Assembly: GCA_028289545.1 (NCBI GenBank)
Contig: JANQPG010000016.1
Location: forward strand, 22,874-86,873
Origin: Woeseiaceae bacterium
GTDB taxonomy: Bacteria > Pseudomonadota > Gammaproteobacteria > Steroidobacterales > Woeseiaceae
DNA length: 64,000 nucleotides
Direction: 5' to 3'
This document shows positions 9,361 to 18,043 of this stretch, piece after piece. The position numbers were made by a program, and so were the translations under genes. The notes beneath the pieces are model-generated. The model ran no database searches. It saw only the letters and a list, made by a program, of their open reading frames with translations, and had not been told where the DNA came from. Numbering within the stretch: position 1 is the stretch's first letter; each line of letters begins with the position of its first letter.

Positions 9361-10910
9361 AGTGCGTCGACCTCGCTGAACGAGTTGACGTTGTGGCATT
9401 GCCCGCAGCTGTTGCCGAACTGGCCGTCGTGTACGTCGTCTCCGGCGTGGCAGCCGCCGCAGGTCGAAGGTACGTCGCTGGCGCTTGCCGAGCTGCTCGT
9501 GTGGCAGTCGCCGCAGGCCAGCCCTTCGTGACGGCCTTCGAGCGGGAAGCTCGTGCTGACGTCGTGATCGAAGACCGTAATGGTCCAGCCGTTGCTGGTG
9601 TGACAGCTTCTGCAATCGTTGCCCAGCGTGCCCTTATGCACGTCGTCGTCCCCGTGGCAACTGGCGCAGCCGACTTCTGCATCCTGGAAGCGGTTGTTTT
9701 CGTGGCAGCCTCCGCAGGAGACGGTTGCGTGTAGCCCCGTCAGTGGGAACGCTGTGAGGTCGTGATCAAAAACGATGCCCGCGTGCCAGGCGGTCTGCGT
9801 GTGACAAGTGCTGCATTCAGCGGTCATCTGACCGCCGTGGGTGTCGTCCATGGCGTGGCATGTCGAGCAACTTGTCGCGACTTCAGCGGCCGACTCGGCT
9901 TTGTGACAGGCGGAGCACTCGAGCACTGCGTGTGCCTCGACCAGGTGGAACCCGGTATCGCCATGGTCGAACAGGCTGTCCTGCCAGGTCGTCGGCTGGT
10001 GGCAGCTGCCGCAGTCGGTGCCATTGCGGCCCTGGTGGTCGTCGTCGGCCCGGTGGCAATCGACGCAGCCGTTGGCAAACTCGTCCTTGAAGTCTTCCCG
10101 AGCATGGCAGTCCGTGCAGGCGAGGCCGCCATGGCCGTCGAGCAACGCAAAGCCGGTTTCCTCGAAGTGGTCGAAGCCGATCGTCCGCCAGCTGGACGTC
10201 GAGTGACAGTCCTGGCATAGCGGCCCGTTGGTGCCGGCGTGTACGTCGTCGATTGCGTGACAGCTGTTGCAGGAACGCGGGGTGTTTTCGAAGCGGTTGT
10301 TCTGGTGGCAGTCGGCGCAGGCTGTGTCGACATGCGCGCCGGTTAACGGATAACCGGTTGTCGAATGGTCGAATCGGTATTCGGCCCAGCTGTCGTCGTT
10401 GTGGCAGTCGCCGCAGGCTTGCCCCAGCGTGCCGTCGTGAACGTCGTCGTCGACGTGGCAGTCGCCGCAGACCAGCGGCGCCTCATGGTAAGCCTGATCG
10501 GGGGCATGGCAATCGGAGCACGCAGCCAGCGTATGTTTTCCGCCGAGCGGGAAATCGCTCAACGCGTGATCGAATACGCCCGCTTGGAGGTTGACGATAT
10601 CGGCGTCGCGACCCTCGTGATCCGTATGGCAGGCTACACACTCGCTGGTCCGAGCGGGCGCAAAACGTCCGTGAAAACCTTCGCCCAGTTCGCGGTCGCG
10701 GCCTATGTCCTCGTGACAACTTGTACACAGTGACGCGCGCGCGGCGTCCGAGTCGGCGTCGTGACAAGCGCCGCAGTCGGCTTCGACGTCTGCGTGGCCT
10801 TCGATGACGCGCCCGGGCATGACGAGTTTTTCGAATATTTGCGCCGTGGCTGCGAGCGGCAGCATCAGGGCAATCGCCAGCAGAACGATCTTGAGGCTGC
10901 GCGTCGTCAT
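9357..10910 (-). CDS. 21-heme c-type cytochrome with six three-heme repeats
   Basis: The ATG at 10910 (MTTRSLKIVLLAIALMLPL) overlaps the preceding gene by four bases and starts a Sec signal peptide. The 517-residue product carries 21 CxxCH motifs. After three N-terminal hemes come six near-identical modules of about 66 residues, each FDH-x4-FPL-x-G-x-H-x3-C-x2-CH, a second CxxCH, then DDxHxGxxG and a third CxxCH followed by Trp or Phe. The FDH and DDxH histidines probably act as distal heme ligands. Such a chain should form a long periplasmic heme wire. No anchor follows the signal peptide. The in-frame extension upstream of 10910 is spurious because it lies inside the membrane-protein gene. 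Confidence 0.93.
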   Translation of the reverse strand: MTTRSLKIVLLAIALMLPLAATAQIFEKLVMPGRVIEGHADVEADCGACHDADSDAARASLCTSCHEDIGRDRELGEGFHGRFAPARTSECVACHTDHEGRDADIVNLQAGVFDHALSDFPLGGKHTLAACSDCHAPDQAYHEAPLVCGDCHVDDDVHDGTLGQACGDCHNDDSWAEYRFDHSTTGYPLTGAHVDTACADCHQNNRFENTPRSCNSCHAIDDVHAGTNGPLCQDCHSTSSWRTIGFDHFEETGFALLDGHGGLACTDCHAREDFKDEFANGCVDCHRADDDHQGRNGTDCGSCHQPTTWQDSLFDHGDTGFHLVEAHAVLECSACHKAESAAEVATSCSTCHAMDDTHGGQMTAECSTCHTQTAWHAGIVFDHDLTAFPLTGLHATVSCGGCHENNRFQDAEVGCASCHGDDDVHKGTLGNDCRSCHTSNGWTITVFDHDVSTSFPLEGRHEGLACGDCHTSSSASASDVPSTCGGCHAGDDVHDGQFGNSCGQCHNVNSFSEVDAL

Positions 10911-11860
10911 ATCGAGTACACGTGTACGGCAATGACGTGCACGATTGCCGTGACGATCAGCAGGTAGAAAAACGGCAGGTGGACTTTGTGCCACAGCGAG
11001 AACAGCCGGTCGTAGGCGGCAAACGCGGCGACGCGGCGCACGCGTTTCAAGTGTTCCTTGACGAACGCCTTGGTCAGAGCGAACAGGCGATCGCGATGTT
11101 GGCGCACAACCGGCGACAGCGCGGCCTGTTCGTCGAGCTGTTCGGCGACGCGCGCCACGATCCGGCGATAGCCCGTACGCGTTTTCACCATCAAGCGTAG
11201 CGGCAGGGTCATGGAATCGAGGATGCCGGTGGGAGGCTTGAGAACCTGGCGGTCGTACTCCGCGACCATTTTCATGAGGTCCGGCACGAACTGAGCGGCG
11301 CCACCGGTCTCCGCCGTCGACAGCTTGACGCCCGCCAGCAGCTCTTTCAGGTTGGTCTTCCGGCCGTACAGGCCTTTGTGGACCTTCGCATACAGGAATC
11401 GGCCGACGAGGCCGCTGCCCGCCACGAGCAGCATGGACAGCAACGCGGCCGTGCTGTTGATTGAGCCGAGCGCGAAATTGCTGTGGTAGAGAATGGCAAT
11501 CGGGCCAATGACGCCGAGCATCATGTGGACACGGAACCAGTTCTTGACGGGGCCGAGCACCTTGAGAAGCTTTATTCGCTTTCTCAGGGGGTACAGAAGC
11601 AAGGTCAGAATAAGCAGGCTGCCGACGATCCCCAGTGCGTACCCCAGGCCCTGTTCCGCAAACAGCCGTCGCGAGTCGCGGCCGAGATAACCAACGACAA
11701 TCGCCAGTAGTGCAAGCATCATTCCGGCGGCCGTGCCGTAGCGATCGTACAGGCGACGCCACAGCGTCGGCGGCGGTTTGGTTTTTCCTGGCGGCACCGG
11801 GCGGGCCCTGGCCCTGTTGGCCGGGGCCTGGTTGCGGACCGCCGCCGGGTTTGCCGCCAT
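10907..11860 (-). CDS. b-type-cytochrome-like inner-membrane protein of cytochrome operon
   Basis: The ATG at 11860 (MAANPAAVRNQAP) gives 317 residues: a basic, Pro/Ala-rich cytoplasmic tail of about 50 residues, then about five membrane helices. Histidines sit in helices suited to heme b ligation: RVHMMLG and LYHSNF in helix 3, LWHKVHLPF before and IVHVIAVHVY within the last helix. Two long cytosolic charged segments separate helices 4 and 5. This layout recalls cytochrome b561/ferric-reductase-like quinol oxidising proteins. I infer that it takes electrons from the quinol pool and passes them to the 21-heme cytochrome encoded immediately downstream with an ATGA overlap. Heme content is not proven by sequence alone. 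Confidence 0.83.
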   Translation of the reverse strand: MAANPAAVRNQAPANRARARPVPPGKTKPPPTLWRRLYDRYGTAAGMMLALLAIVVGYLGRDSRRLFAEQGLGYALGIVGSLLILTLLLYPLRKRIKLLKVLGPVKNWFRVHMMLGVIGPIAILYHSNFALGSINSTAALLSMLLVAGSGLVGRFLYAKVHKGLYGRKTNLKELLAGVKLSTAETGGAAQFVPDLMKMVAEYDRQVLKPPTGILDSMTLPLRLMVKTRTGYRRIVARVAEQLDEQAALSPVVRQHRDRLFALTKAFVKEHLKRVRRVAAFAAYDRLFSLWHKVHLPFFYLLIVTAIVHVIAVHVYSI

Positions 11861-11870
11861 CCTCGGGCCC

Positions 11871-12278
11871 CTACCGCTGTCCCGTATGGGCCTTGAGTAC
11901 ACGCGCTTCGAGCGATGCCCGGTCCGCGCCCAGCTCGACGGCGCGGTCCACGGCGTTTGCGGCGTCCTGCATGCGGCCCGTGAAAGCGTAAGACTGCGCA
12001 AGCAGCGACCAGCCTTTCAAATCGTCGGGATTGGCGCGAAGCCTGTCTTCCAGACCTCCAATCATGTCGCCGACCGGTGGGGCCGTCGTGGCGGACCTCG
12101 CCGACGGATCGACTGCTTGATCGGTTTCGCCGCTAACCCAGTCGCGAACGGCGGTCAGCGACTGTCCGTCGTAAACAACATCGTTCTTTGCCACGACGGC
12201 CTGCGGCTTCTCGCAGCCGAGCAGTGTCAATGCCGCAATGACAATTGCCGGTATGAATTTGCGCTGCGTGGTCGTCAT
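11871..12278 (-). CDS. TPR lipoprotein, CcmI/NrfG-like, first gene of cytochrome operon
   Basis: The 135-residue product starts at ATG 12278 behind GAGG. It has a lipoprotein signal (ALTLLGC) and a C-terminal TPR pair of the kind found in CcmI and NrfG (LRANPDDLKGWSLLAQSYAF, then a second helix pair). Those proteins hold apocytochrome c for heme attachment, which fits the 30 heme sites encoded just downstream; this is an inference. Ten bases separate its stop from the membrane-protein start. It is first in the six-gene unit, so the operon promoter should lie in 12279-12566, where a CRP-like site is found. Confidence 0.82.
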   Translation of the reverse strand: MTTTQRKFIPAIVIAALTLLGCEKPQAVVAKNDVVYDGQSLTAVRDWVSGETDQAVDPSARSATTAPPVGDMIGGLEDRLRANPDDLKGWSLLAQSYAFTGRMQDAANAVDRAVELGADRASLEARVLKAHTGQR

Positions 12279-12455
12279 CCGTTTCGCCTCGTCGTTGCCG
12301 CGTTCTTGATTGCGGCGCGCCTTACAAGCCCTGCGGCGTAAAAGCACAGCATGCGGCCCGCTACCTTCCTGCAGCGTCCGCCAATTGCCGTTATTGCCGT
12401 CTGTCCCGCGCAGTGCGGGTCGGGAGACACGATAGCCCAGGCCCCGGCTCGGTCC

Positions 12456-12471
12456 CGTGACGGGTGTCACA
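12456..12471. promoter_or_regulatory. CRP/FNR-family-like palindrome in divergent intergenic region
   Basis: CGTGACGGGTGTCACA contains GTGA-N6-TCAC, matching the CRP consensus TGTGA-N6-TCACA at nine of ten half-site bases. It lies about 180 bases upstream of the cytochrome operon and about 95 bases upstream of the ankyrin gene, so it could serve either. It is a single site and its function is inferred. Confidence 0.45.
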
Positions 12472-12566
12472 TTAAGTTTCCGGGCAATTCGTAGACTTTT
12501 GCTCATCGTGTTGCGTGCGCCATTCGGGTGCGCGAGACCGGGCCAGAGAAAACGAGTACTGATACC

Positions 12567-14381
12567 GTGCGAACAAATACGCCCACCGTGGCACTGCTGT
12601 GCGTCGCGCTGACGCTTGCCGCCGAGACTGCAAGGTCCGATGCGTCGACCGACGCCCTGTTGTTGCGTAGTTTCGATGTTGCGGCTGCCGAGCTGCAGCG
12701 CCTTGCCGACGATGGCAATCAGGATGCGGCGTATCGCCTTGCCGGACTGTATCAGCGGGGACTCGGCGTACCGCGGGACAGCAACAAGGCGAGCAAAATC
12801 TATGCACGGCTGGCGGCCGAGGGGCACGAGGCCGCCGGGCTGGCGTTGTCCCGGCAGAGCGACGATGAAAGCTGGTTCGATCCTGCAAAGGAAGACGCGG
12901 CCATGCGGCTCGTGTGGGCGGCGGAGCGCGGCCGGGACGAGGTCCTCAACGCGCTGCTCGACGGGGGCGTCAGTCCCGACGCCCGCGGACCTTTCGGCCG
13001 CAGCGCGCTCATCGAGGCGGCCGAGGCTGGAGAGACACGCGCCCTCGAGGTGTTGCTGACGGCCGGTGCCGACCCGGACGGGCGTGACGTCTCGGGCGAC
13101 ACAGCGCTCATACAAGCGGCCCGGCGCGGACAGGAGGGTTCTGTCGACGTGTTGCTGTCGCGCGGAGCCCAGCCGTCATTGGCTGGATCGGTGGGTAATA
13201 CGGCGCTGATCGTCGCGGCCCAGAAAAACTTCGACACGATCGTCGCCAGTCTGCTCGCCGCTAACGCGGATCCCAACGCCATGAACGATGCCGGCAACAA
13301 TGCTCTGGGGATCGCGGCCGTGCGAGGGCACGAACGGATCGCGCAATTGCTTGCGGCGAACGGTGCGGTGGCGGGCAGCTTCGACGTGCGCACACGGTCA
13401 AGCCTTGGTGGTTTGCGTCTGGGACAGAATCAGGTGAACGGCCGGCCCGTCTGGTTCGTCGCGGCGGACCGCGGCAATTCGAGCGCTATAGAGACCTTAC
13501 TTTCGAGCGGCGCGCGCGTGAATCAGCGCGACGAAAGCGGGGCCAGCGCTCTAATGATTGCGGCCGAGCGTGGTTATGTCCGCGTGCTCACGACGCTTAT
13601 CCAGTCCGGCGCAAGCGTTGATCTGGAGCGGCCGGACGGTGCTACGGCCGCCGTTCTCGCGGCGCGTGCCAATCGCGTCGAAACACTCCGTTTGTTGCTT
13701 GACGCCGGCGCGGACGCCGGCGGCCTGTTGCTGGAGGCTACCCGCCATGCGGCGCCAGACTCCGTTGGGCTGCTGCTCTCGCGTGGGGCGGAGTTGAACG
13801 AGCGCGACGCCGTCGGCACGACACCGCTGATTCAGGCCGCGAGCAACAACGATACGCGGGCCGTGCGTTTGCTGTTGGACGCCGGCGCGGATGCGTCGCA
13901 CAAGGACCGGCAATTACGCGACGCGCTCTGGTACGCCGCGGACGCGGGCAACGCGGACGGTGTATTGCTGCTCGCGCGCGCGGGCGCACGGGCCACTGAT
14001 GCCGATCGAAACGGCGACACGCCGTTACATCGTGCCGCGCGCCATGGCCACGACAAGGTGGTGCGCGCCGTTGCCCGCGTTGCGGGCCTCGAGGAAGCTG
14101 GCAACAACGAGGGTATGACACCGTTCATGCTGGCGGCGATCAACCGTCACAATGAGATCGCGGATTTGCTGCGACAGGCGGGTCACGATCCCGACGCCAA
14201 AAACGCCGCGGGGAATACGGCGCTGCATATTTCATCGCAGCGCGGCGACGCTGTTGCCGTTCGGGAATTGCTGTCGCTGGGCGCACGCCGCGGTGAAGTC
14301 AATGCGGCGCGGCTCAACGCAAACGACCTTGCCGAGCGATTCGGGCACGAGCAGGTTCTTGTCGTTCTCGACGAGAGCTAA
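12567..14381 (+). CDS. Ankyrin-repeat protein with N-terminal Sel1-like motif, exported
   Basis: The product has about 604 residues. I choose GTG 12567 because it places a signal peptide at the very N-terminus (RTNTPTVALLCVALTLAA); an in-frame GTG at 12528 would add 13 residues. After a Sel1/TPR-like piece (DDGNQDAAYRLAGLYQRGLG) come about twelve ankyrin repeats of 33 residues, recognisable by G-x-TALxxAAxxG and VxxLLxxGA, running to the C-terminus. Ankyrin repeats mediate protein-protein contacts, and in bacteria often sit in the periplasm. The gene diverges from the cytochrome operon across a 288-base region with a CRP-like palindrome. The partner is unknown; a link to the cytochromes is only positional. 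Confidence 0.9.
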   Translation: MRTNTPTVALLCVALTLAAETARSDASTDALLLRSFDVAAAELQRLADDGNQDAAYRLAGLYQRGLGVPRDSNKASKIYARLAAEGHEAAGLALSRQSDDESWFDPAKEDAAMRLVWAAERGRDEVLNALLDGGVSPDARGPFGRSALIEAAEAGETRALEVLLTAGADPDGRDVSGDTALIQAARRGQEGSVDVLLSRGAQPSLAGSVGNTALIVAAQKNFDTIVASLLAANADPNAMNDAGNNALGIAAVRGHERIAQLLAANGAVAGSFDVRTRSSLGGLRLGQNQVNGRPVWFVAADRGNSSAIETLLSSGARVNQRDESGASALMIAAERGYVRVLTTLIQSGASVDLERPDGATAAVLAARANRVETLRLLLDAGADAGGLLLEATRHAAPDSVGLLLSRGAELNERDAVGTTPLIQAASNNDTRAVRLLLDAGADASHKDRQLRDALWYAADAGNADGVLLLARAGARATDADRNGDTPLHRAARHGHDKVVRAVARVAGLEEAGNNEGMTPFMLAAINRHNEIADLLRQAGHDPDAKNAAGNTALHISSQRGDAVAVRELLSLGARRGEVNAARLNANDLAERFGHEQVLVVLDES

Positions 14382-14816
14382 CCGCGAATAATCAAAGCTG
14401 TAAAACACCTGTCGCTAATGGCAGACAGTTGCTGTTGCGCAATTCACTCGATCGAAACATCAGTCTCGTTTGGCCCGAAACAGTGCACATGGGTGCGTTT
14501 TCTGAACAGAGTTTTGAACGAGAGGGCGTAAGTCTGCGTTTGTGTTGGCCAATGTTGCTCACACCCCTGCACAGCGCCCTGACGGAGCAGTTCTTGGCCA
14601 ACTGTGAACCCCATCACACTAATCGGCCAACTCTCGCCATTATGTCGTGAACTGCTTTGCGGCCCGGAGCGGCGCTATACGGTCGCGATCAATTCGACGA
14701 AGTACGGCGCAGCGACGATCGAACAGGCTGCAAAACCGTATCGCGAAGCATCGAATGCGGCAGGTAGCTTTTGCTGTCGGGCCGGCGAAAGGAATCGTCA
14801 GGGAGGGCGGTCGAGT
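14382..14816. other. Intergenic region without recognised gene
   Basis: This 435-base stretch separates the ankyrin gene from the HYR lipoprotein gene. It is less GC-rich than its flanks. Short open frames exist but have no RBS, family match or coding bias that I can support. It presumably carries the promoter of the 14817 gene and the end of the ankyrin transcript; I see no strong terminator hairpin. Confidence 0.5.
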
Positions 14817-17800
14817 ATGAGCATATCGCGGCTAGTTTGGTTTTCGCTTCTAAGCGTCTTTGCACTGGCCGGTTGCGTACGCGAGGAAGAAGCGCTAACC
14901 GACAACGGCTCAGACCCAATTGGCGGCGGTAATCCGCCAGCGCCCCCGCCACCTCCAACGCCGCCCACGGGGTTGGCCATAACGCCGCCGGCCGACATGC
15001 AGACCGAAGCGACCGGACCCATGACCGCGGTATCGCTCGGCCAGGCTTCCGCCAGCGGCGGCGACGGCAACTACACGTATTCGAACGACGCGCCGGCCGG
15101 CGGATTTACGCTGGGCGCCACCGTCGTTACCTGGACTGTGACCGACGGCGCCAGCGCACAGGCGAGCGATACACAAAGCGTGACGGTCAGCGACACCACT
15201 CCGCCGACCTTGAGTAAACCCGACGACATGCAGGTCGAGTCGACCGGCGCCATGACGATGGTGGACATTGGCGCGGCGACCGCCGTCGATCTGGTTGACG
15301 CCGCGCCGACCGTCAACAACGACATGCCGGCCGCCGGTTTTCCAATGGGTGCTACGCCCGTGACCTGGACCGCAACGGACGCGAGCGGCAACAGCGTCAG
15401 CGCCGTACAGATGGTGACCGTTACGGCGCCTTCTTCCGGGCCGCTGAACTTGACGGCTCCGGCGAACGTTTCGGTTGAAGCCACCGCCGCACTCACCAAC
15501 GTCACCCTCGGCGCCGCCATGGCGAGTGGCGGTACCGCGCCGATTACGCTCAGCAACGACGCACCGGCGACCGGTTTTCCGCTGGGTGCCACGGTCGTTA
15601 CCTGGACAGCGACGGACGCCGTCAACGCCACGGCCACCGCCTCACAGACCGTTACCGTGAGTGACACGACGGCGCCGTCTCTGACGGTTCCCGGCAATCT
15701 CACGGCAAGCCAGGACGCCGGCCTCGGCAACACGATGGTTGATCTCGGCGCAGCAACCGCGACCGATGTCGTCGACGCCAACCCGACCGTTAGCAACGAC
15801 GCGCCCGCCGGCGGCTTTCCGGTCGGCAACACCGTCGTGACCTGGACGGCCAGCGACGCCAGCGGCAACACGTCGACGGGCGTGCAGACGGTTCAGATTA
15901 CGGCGTTTGTCGCCGAAAACTGCGACGACCTCGTCGCCGACTTCCAGACGGTCGTGTTCCCGATCATGAATCAGGCGAACCCGCAGGTCTGCGAGAGCTG
16001 CCATACCGGCTCCGCGCCGCTGCCGACCCCGAACGGTTTCGCATTTTCGAACAACCCGCCGACCGCGGCCGATTTCGAAGTGTTCCGTACCGTTGCGAAC
16101 ATCGATTCGAACGGCCAGTCGCTGGTGCTCGCCAAGGCCATCGGTCTGGCCGGACACGCCGGCGGTAACCGCTTCCCCGATGCTGCGAACGATCCCGACT
16201 ACGCTACTTTCGAGAGTTTCGTCGGCCGCGCGCAGGCGTGCGTCGCGAACACCCCGACCACCAGCGAGGTGAGTTACGGAACAGGCTACGAGCAGCTGCA
16301 CAAGATTGTCGGCGTGCTCGGCAGCCGAATGCCCACGAGCGACGAGGCCAATCTCGTGGCTGCGGCGGGTACCGATCAGTCTGCGATCGACCAGTCCCTG
16401 GCGGCGGTCATCGACGGGCTGGTTAACGAAGATGCGTTCTACGAGCGCGTCACCGAGATGTACAACGATCTGCTGCTGACGGACAAAGATGCCGACGACC
16501 GCGGCAGTGTCGACGACAACTTCGATCTGGATGCGTTTGCCAACCGCGACTATTTCGAAGGATTTTCCAACAACGGTGGTCTGCGCGGCGATCTAAGGGA
16601 AAACGCCAACTACGGTATTGCGCGGGCGCCGCTCGAGCTGGTCAAGTACGTGATCCGGAACGATCGTCCGTTTACGGAAGTTCTGACCGCCGACTACATG
16701 ATGGTCAACCCTTACTCGGCGGACCTTCTGGGAGTCAATGCTGGCGATGCGGGTTTCCCGTTTAGCGCAACGGAAAACGTGAACAACCACGACCGCGACG
16801 ATTTCCGGCCAGTGCAGGCACTGACCCAGCAGAACGGCGACAGCGTGCCGCTCGCGGGTGTGATCGGGACCCATGCGTTCCTGGCTCGCTATCCCTCCAC
16901 GAACACCAACGTCAACCGCAAGCGCGCGCGATTCGTCTTCTACTACTTCCTCGGCATCGACATCGAGGGTTTGGCGGCTCGCGACGGGCTCGATCTGGAT
17001 AACGTCGTCGGCGAAGTCCCAACGTACGAGGATCCGCAGTGCACCGTCTGTCACGACGTCATGGACCCGATCGCCGGGCTGTTTACGATGCGCGACAACG
17101 ACGGCGAGTACGACGACGACAACCGGTACGAGTACACGCGCACGACAAACGGCGTGCCGAGAATGGTGCCGGCCGGGTACACGATGGATCCGGCGGATGC
17201 GTTGCCGGGAGCCAACGAGTTCAATCCGCTCGTCTTCCTTGGCCTGAAGCTGGCCGCGGACGATCGCTTTGCGGACAAGACCGTGCGCACCGTCCTCAAC
17301 GGCCTCACCGGCATAGAAGCGTCGTCGCCCAGCAGCATTGCGTTCGTCAACGAGACCAAAAACCGGTTCGTGGGCTCGAACTACAACTTCAAGGCGCTCG
17401 TGAAGGACATCGTCTTGAGCGACTACTTCCGCGCAACAAACCTCGCTCTGACGGAAGCGCCGGCCGACTATCCCGACGTGGGCTCCGGGCGGCTGTTAAC
17501 GCCTGAGGAACTTGCACGGAAGATATCTGCAGTGACCGGTGGCGCCTACGAGTGGCGCGGGCCGAACTCGAACAGCGGCCTGAACGGTCGTCACTACATG
17601 CTGTACGGCGGTATCGACTCCGACGAGGTAATCCAGCGCACGACGTCGCCGACCGCGCTGATCGACGGAATCCAGGAGCGCATTGCCAATCAGGTGGCCT
17701 GCGACCGGGTCGCCGAAGATCTGTACAACGATGGATTGCTGTTCCCGAACGTGGACGAAACGACCGTCCCGGCCGGCGGCGAGGCGGACATACGTCAGAA

Positions 17801-18026
17801 CATGGTGTTCCTGCACCGGCACTTGCTGGGTGAGGATCTCGCCACAGATTCGGCCGAGATCGATGCCACGTACCAGCTGTTCCTCGATGCGCGGGCGCTG
17901 GGCGAAACGGCCATTCCGAGCCCGTGCCGCAGCAACGGTCAATCCAACGACGGCAACCAGACGGTCCTGCCATGGATGGCGGTCGTGACCTACCTACTTT
18001 CCGATTTCCGTTTTCTCTACGACTAG
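14817..18026 (+). CDS. HYR-repeat lipoprotein with heme motifs, DUF1588-like C-terminal region
   Basis: The start at ATG 14817 has GGGAGG ten bases upstream and gives a lipoprotein signal (SVFALAGC); the longer frame upstream lacks one. The 1069-residue protein has a Pro-rich linker, then four HYR-type beta-sandwich repeats of about 80 residues (about 52-370), each with VVTWTxxDA or a close variant. A first heme motif CESCH is near residue 391. The C-terminal half resembles the DUF1592/DUF1588 family: CTVCHDVMDPIAG near residue 742 is the typical motif. This family is best known from planctomycete cell-surface cytochrome clusters and has no established reaction. It is probably attached to the outer membrane. 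It is followed 17 bases later by a DUF1501-like gene, its usual partner. Confidence 0.88.
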   Translation: MSISRLVWFSLLSVFALAGCVREEEALTDNGSDPIGGGNPPAPPPPPTPPTGLAITPPADMQTEATGPMTAVSLGQASASGGDGNYTYSNDAPAGGFTLGATVVTWTVTDGASAQASDTQSVTVSDTTPPTLSKPDDMQVESTGAMTMVDIGAATAVDLVDAAPTVNNDMPAAGFPMGATPVTWTATDASGNSVSAVQMVTVTAPSSGPLNLTAPANVSVEATAALTNVTLGAAMASGGTAPITLSNDAPATGFPLGATVVTWTATDAVNATATASQTVTVSDTTAPSLTVPGNLTASQDAGLGNTMVDLGAATATDVVDANPTVSNDAPAGGFPVGNTVVTWTASDASGNTSTGVQTVQITAFVAENCDDLVADFQTVVFPIMNQANPQVCESCHTGSAPLPTPNGFAFSNNPPTAADFEVFRTVANIDSNGQSLVLAKAIGLAGHAGGNRFPDAANDPDYATFESFVGRAQACVANTPTTSEVSYGTGYEQLHKIVGVLGSRMPTSDEANLVAAAGTDQSAIDQSLAAVIDGLVNEDAFYERVTEMYNDLLLTDKDADDRGSVDDNFDLDAFANRDYFEGFSNNGGLRGDLRENANYGIARAPLELVKYVIRNDRPFTEVLTADYMMVNPYSADLLGVNAGDAGFPFSATENVNNHDRDDFRPVQALTQQNGDSVPLAGVIGTHAFLARYPSTNTNVNRKRARFVFYYFLGIDIEGLAARDGLDLDNVVGEVPTYEDPQCTVCHDVMDPIAGLFTMRDNDGEYDDDNRYEYTRTTNGVPRMVPAGYTMDPADALPGANEFNPLVFLGLKLAADDRFADKTVRTVLNGLTGIEASSPSSIAFVNETKNRFVGSNYNFKALVKDIVLSDYFRATNLALTEAPADYPDVGSGRLLTPEELARKISAVTGGAYEWRGPNSNSGLNGRHYMLYGGIDSDEVIQRTTSPTALIDGIQERIANQVACDRVAEDLYNDGLLFPNVDETTVPAGGEADIRQNMVFLHRHLLGEDLATDSAEIDATYQLFLDARALGETAIPSPCRSNGQSNDGNQTVLPWMAVVTYLLSDFRFLYD

Positions 18027-18043
18027 AGCGCTGGAGTTGATGC

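Noticed and set aside
9000..10700. Periodic DNA repeats in the cytochrome genes as a non-coding repeat
   Set aside because: The periodicity follows the protein heme modules; it is coding repetition.
10910..11762. In-frame N-terminal extension of the 21-heme cytochrome (up to 801 codons)
   Set aside because: It runs through the membrane-protein gene and would bury the signal peptide; the ATG at 10910 is coupled by ATGA.
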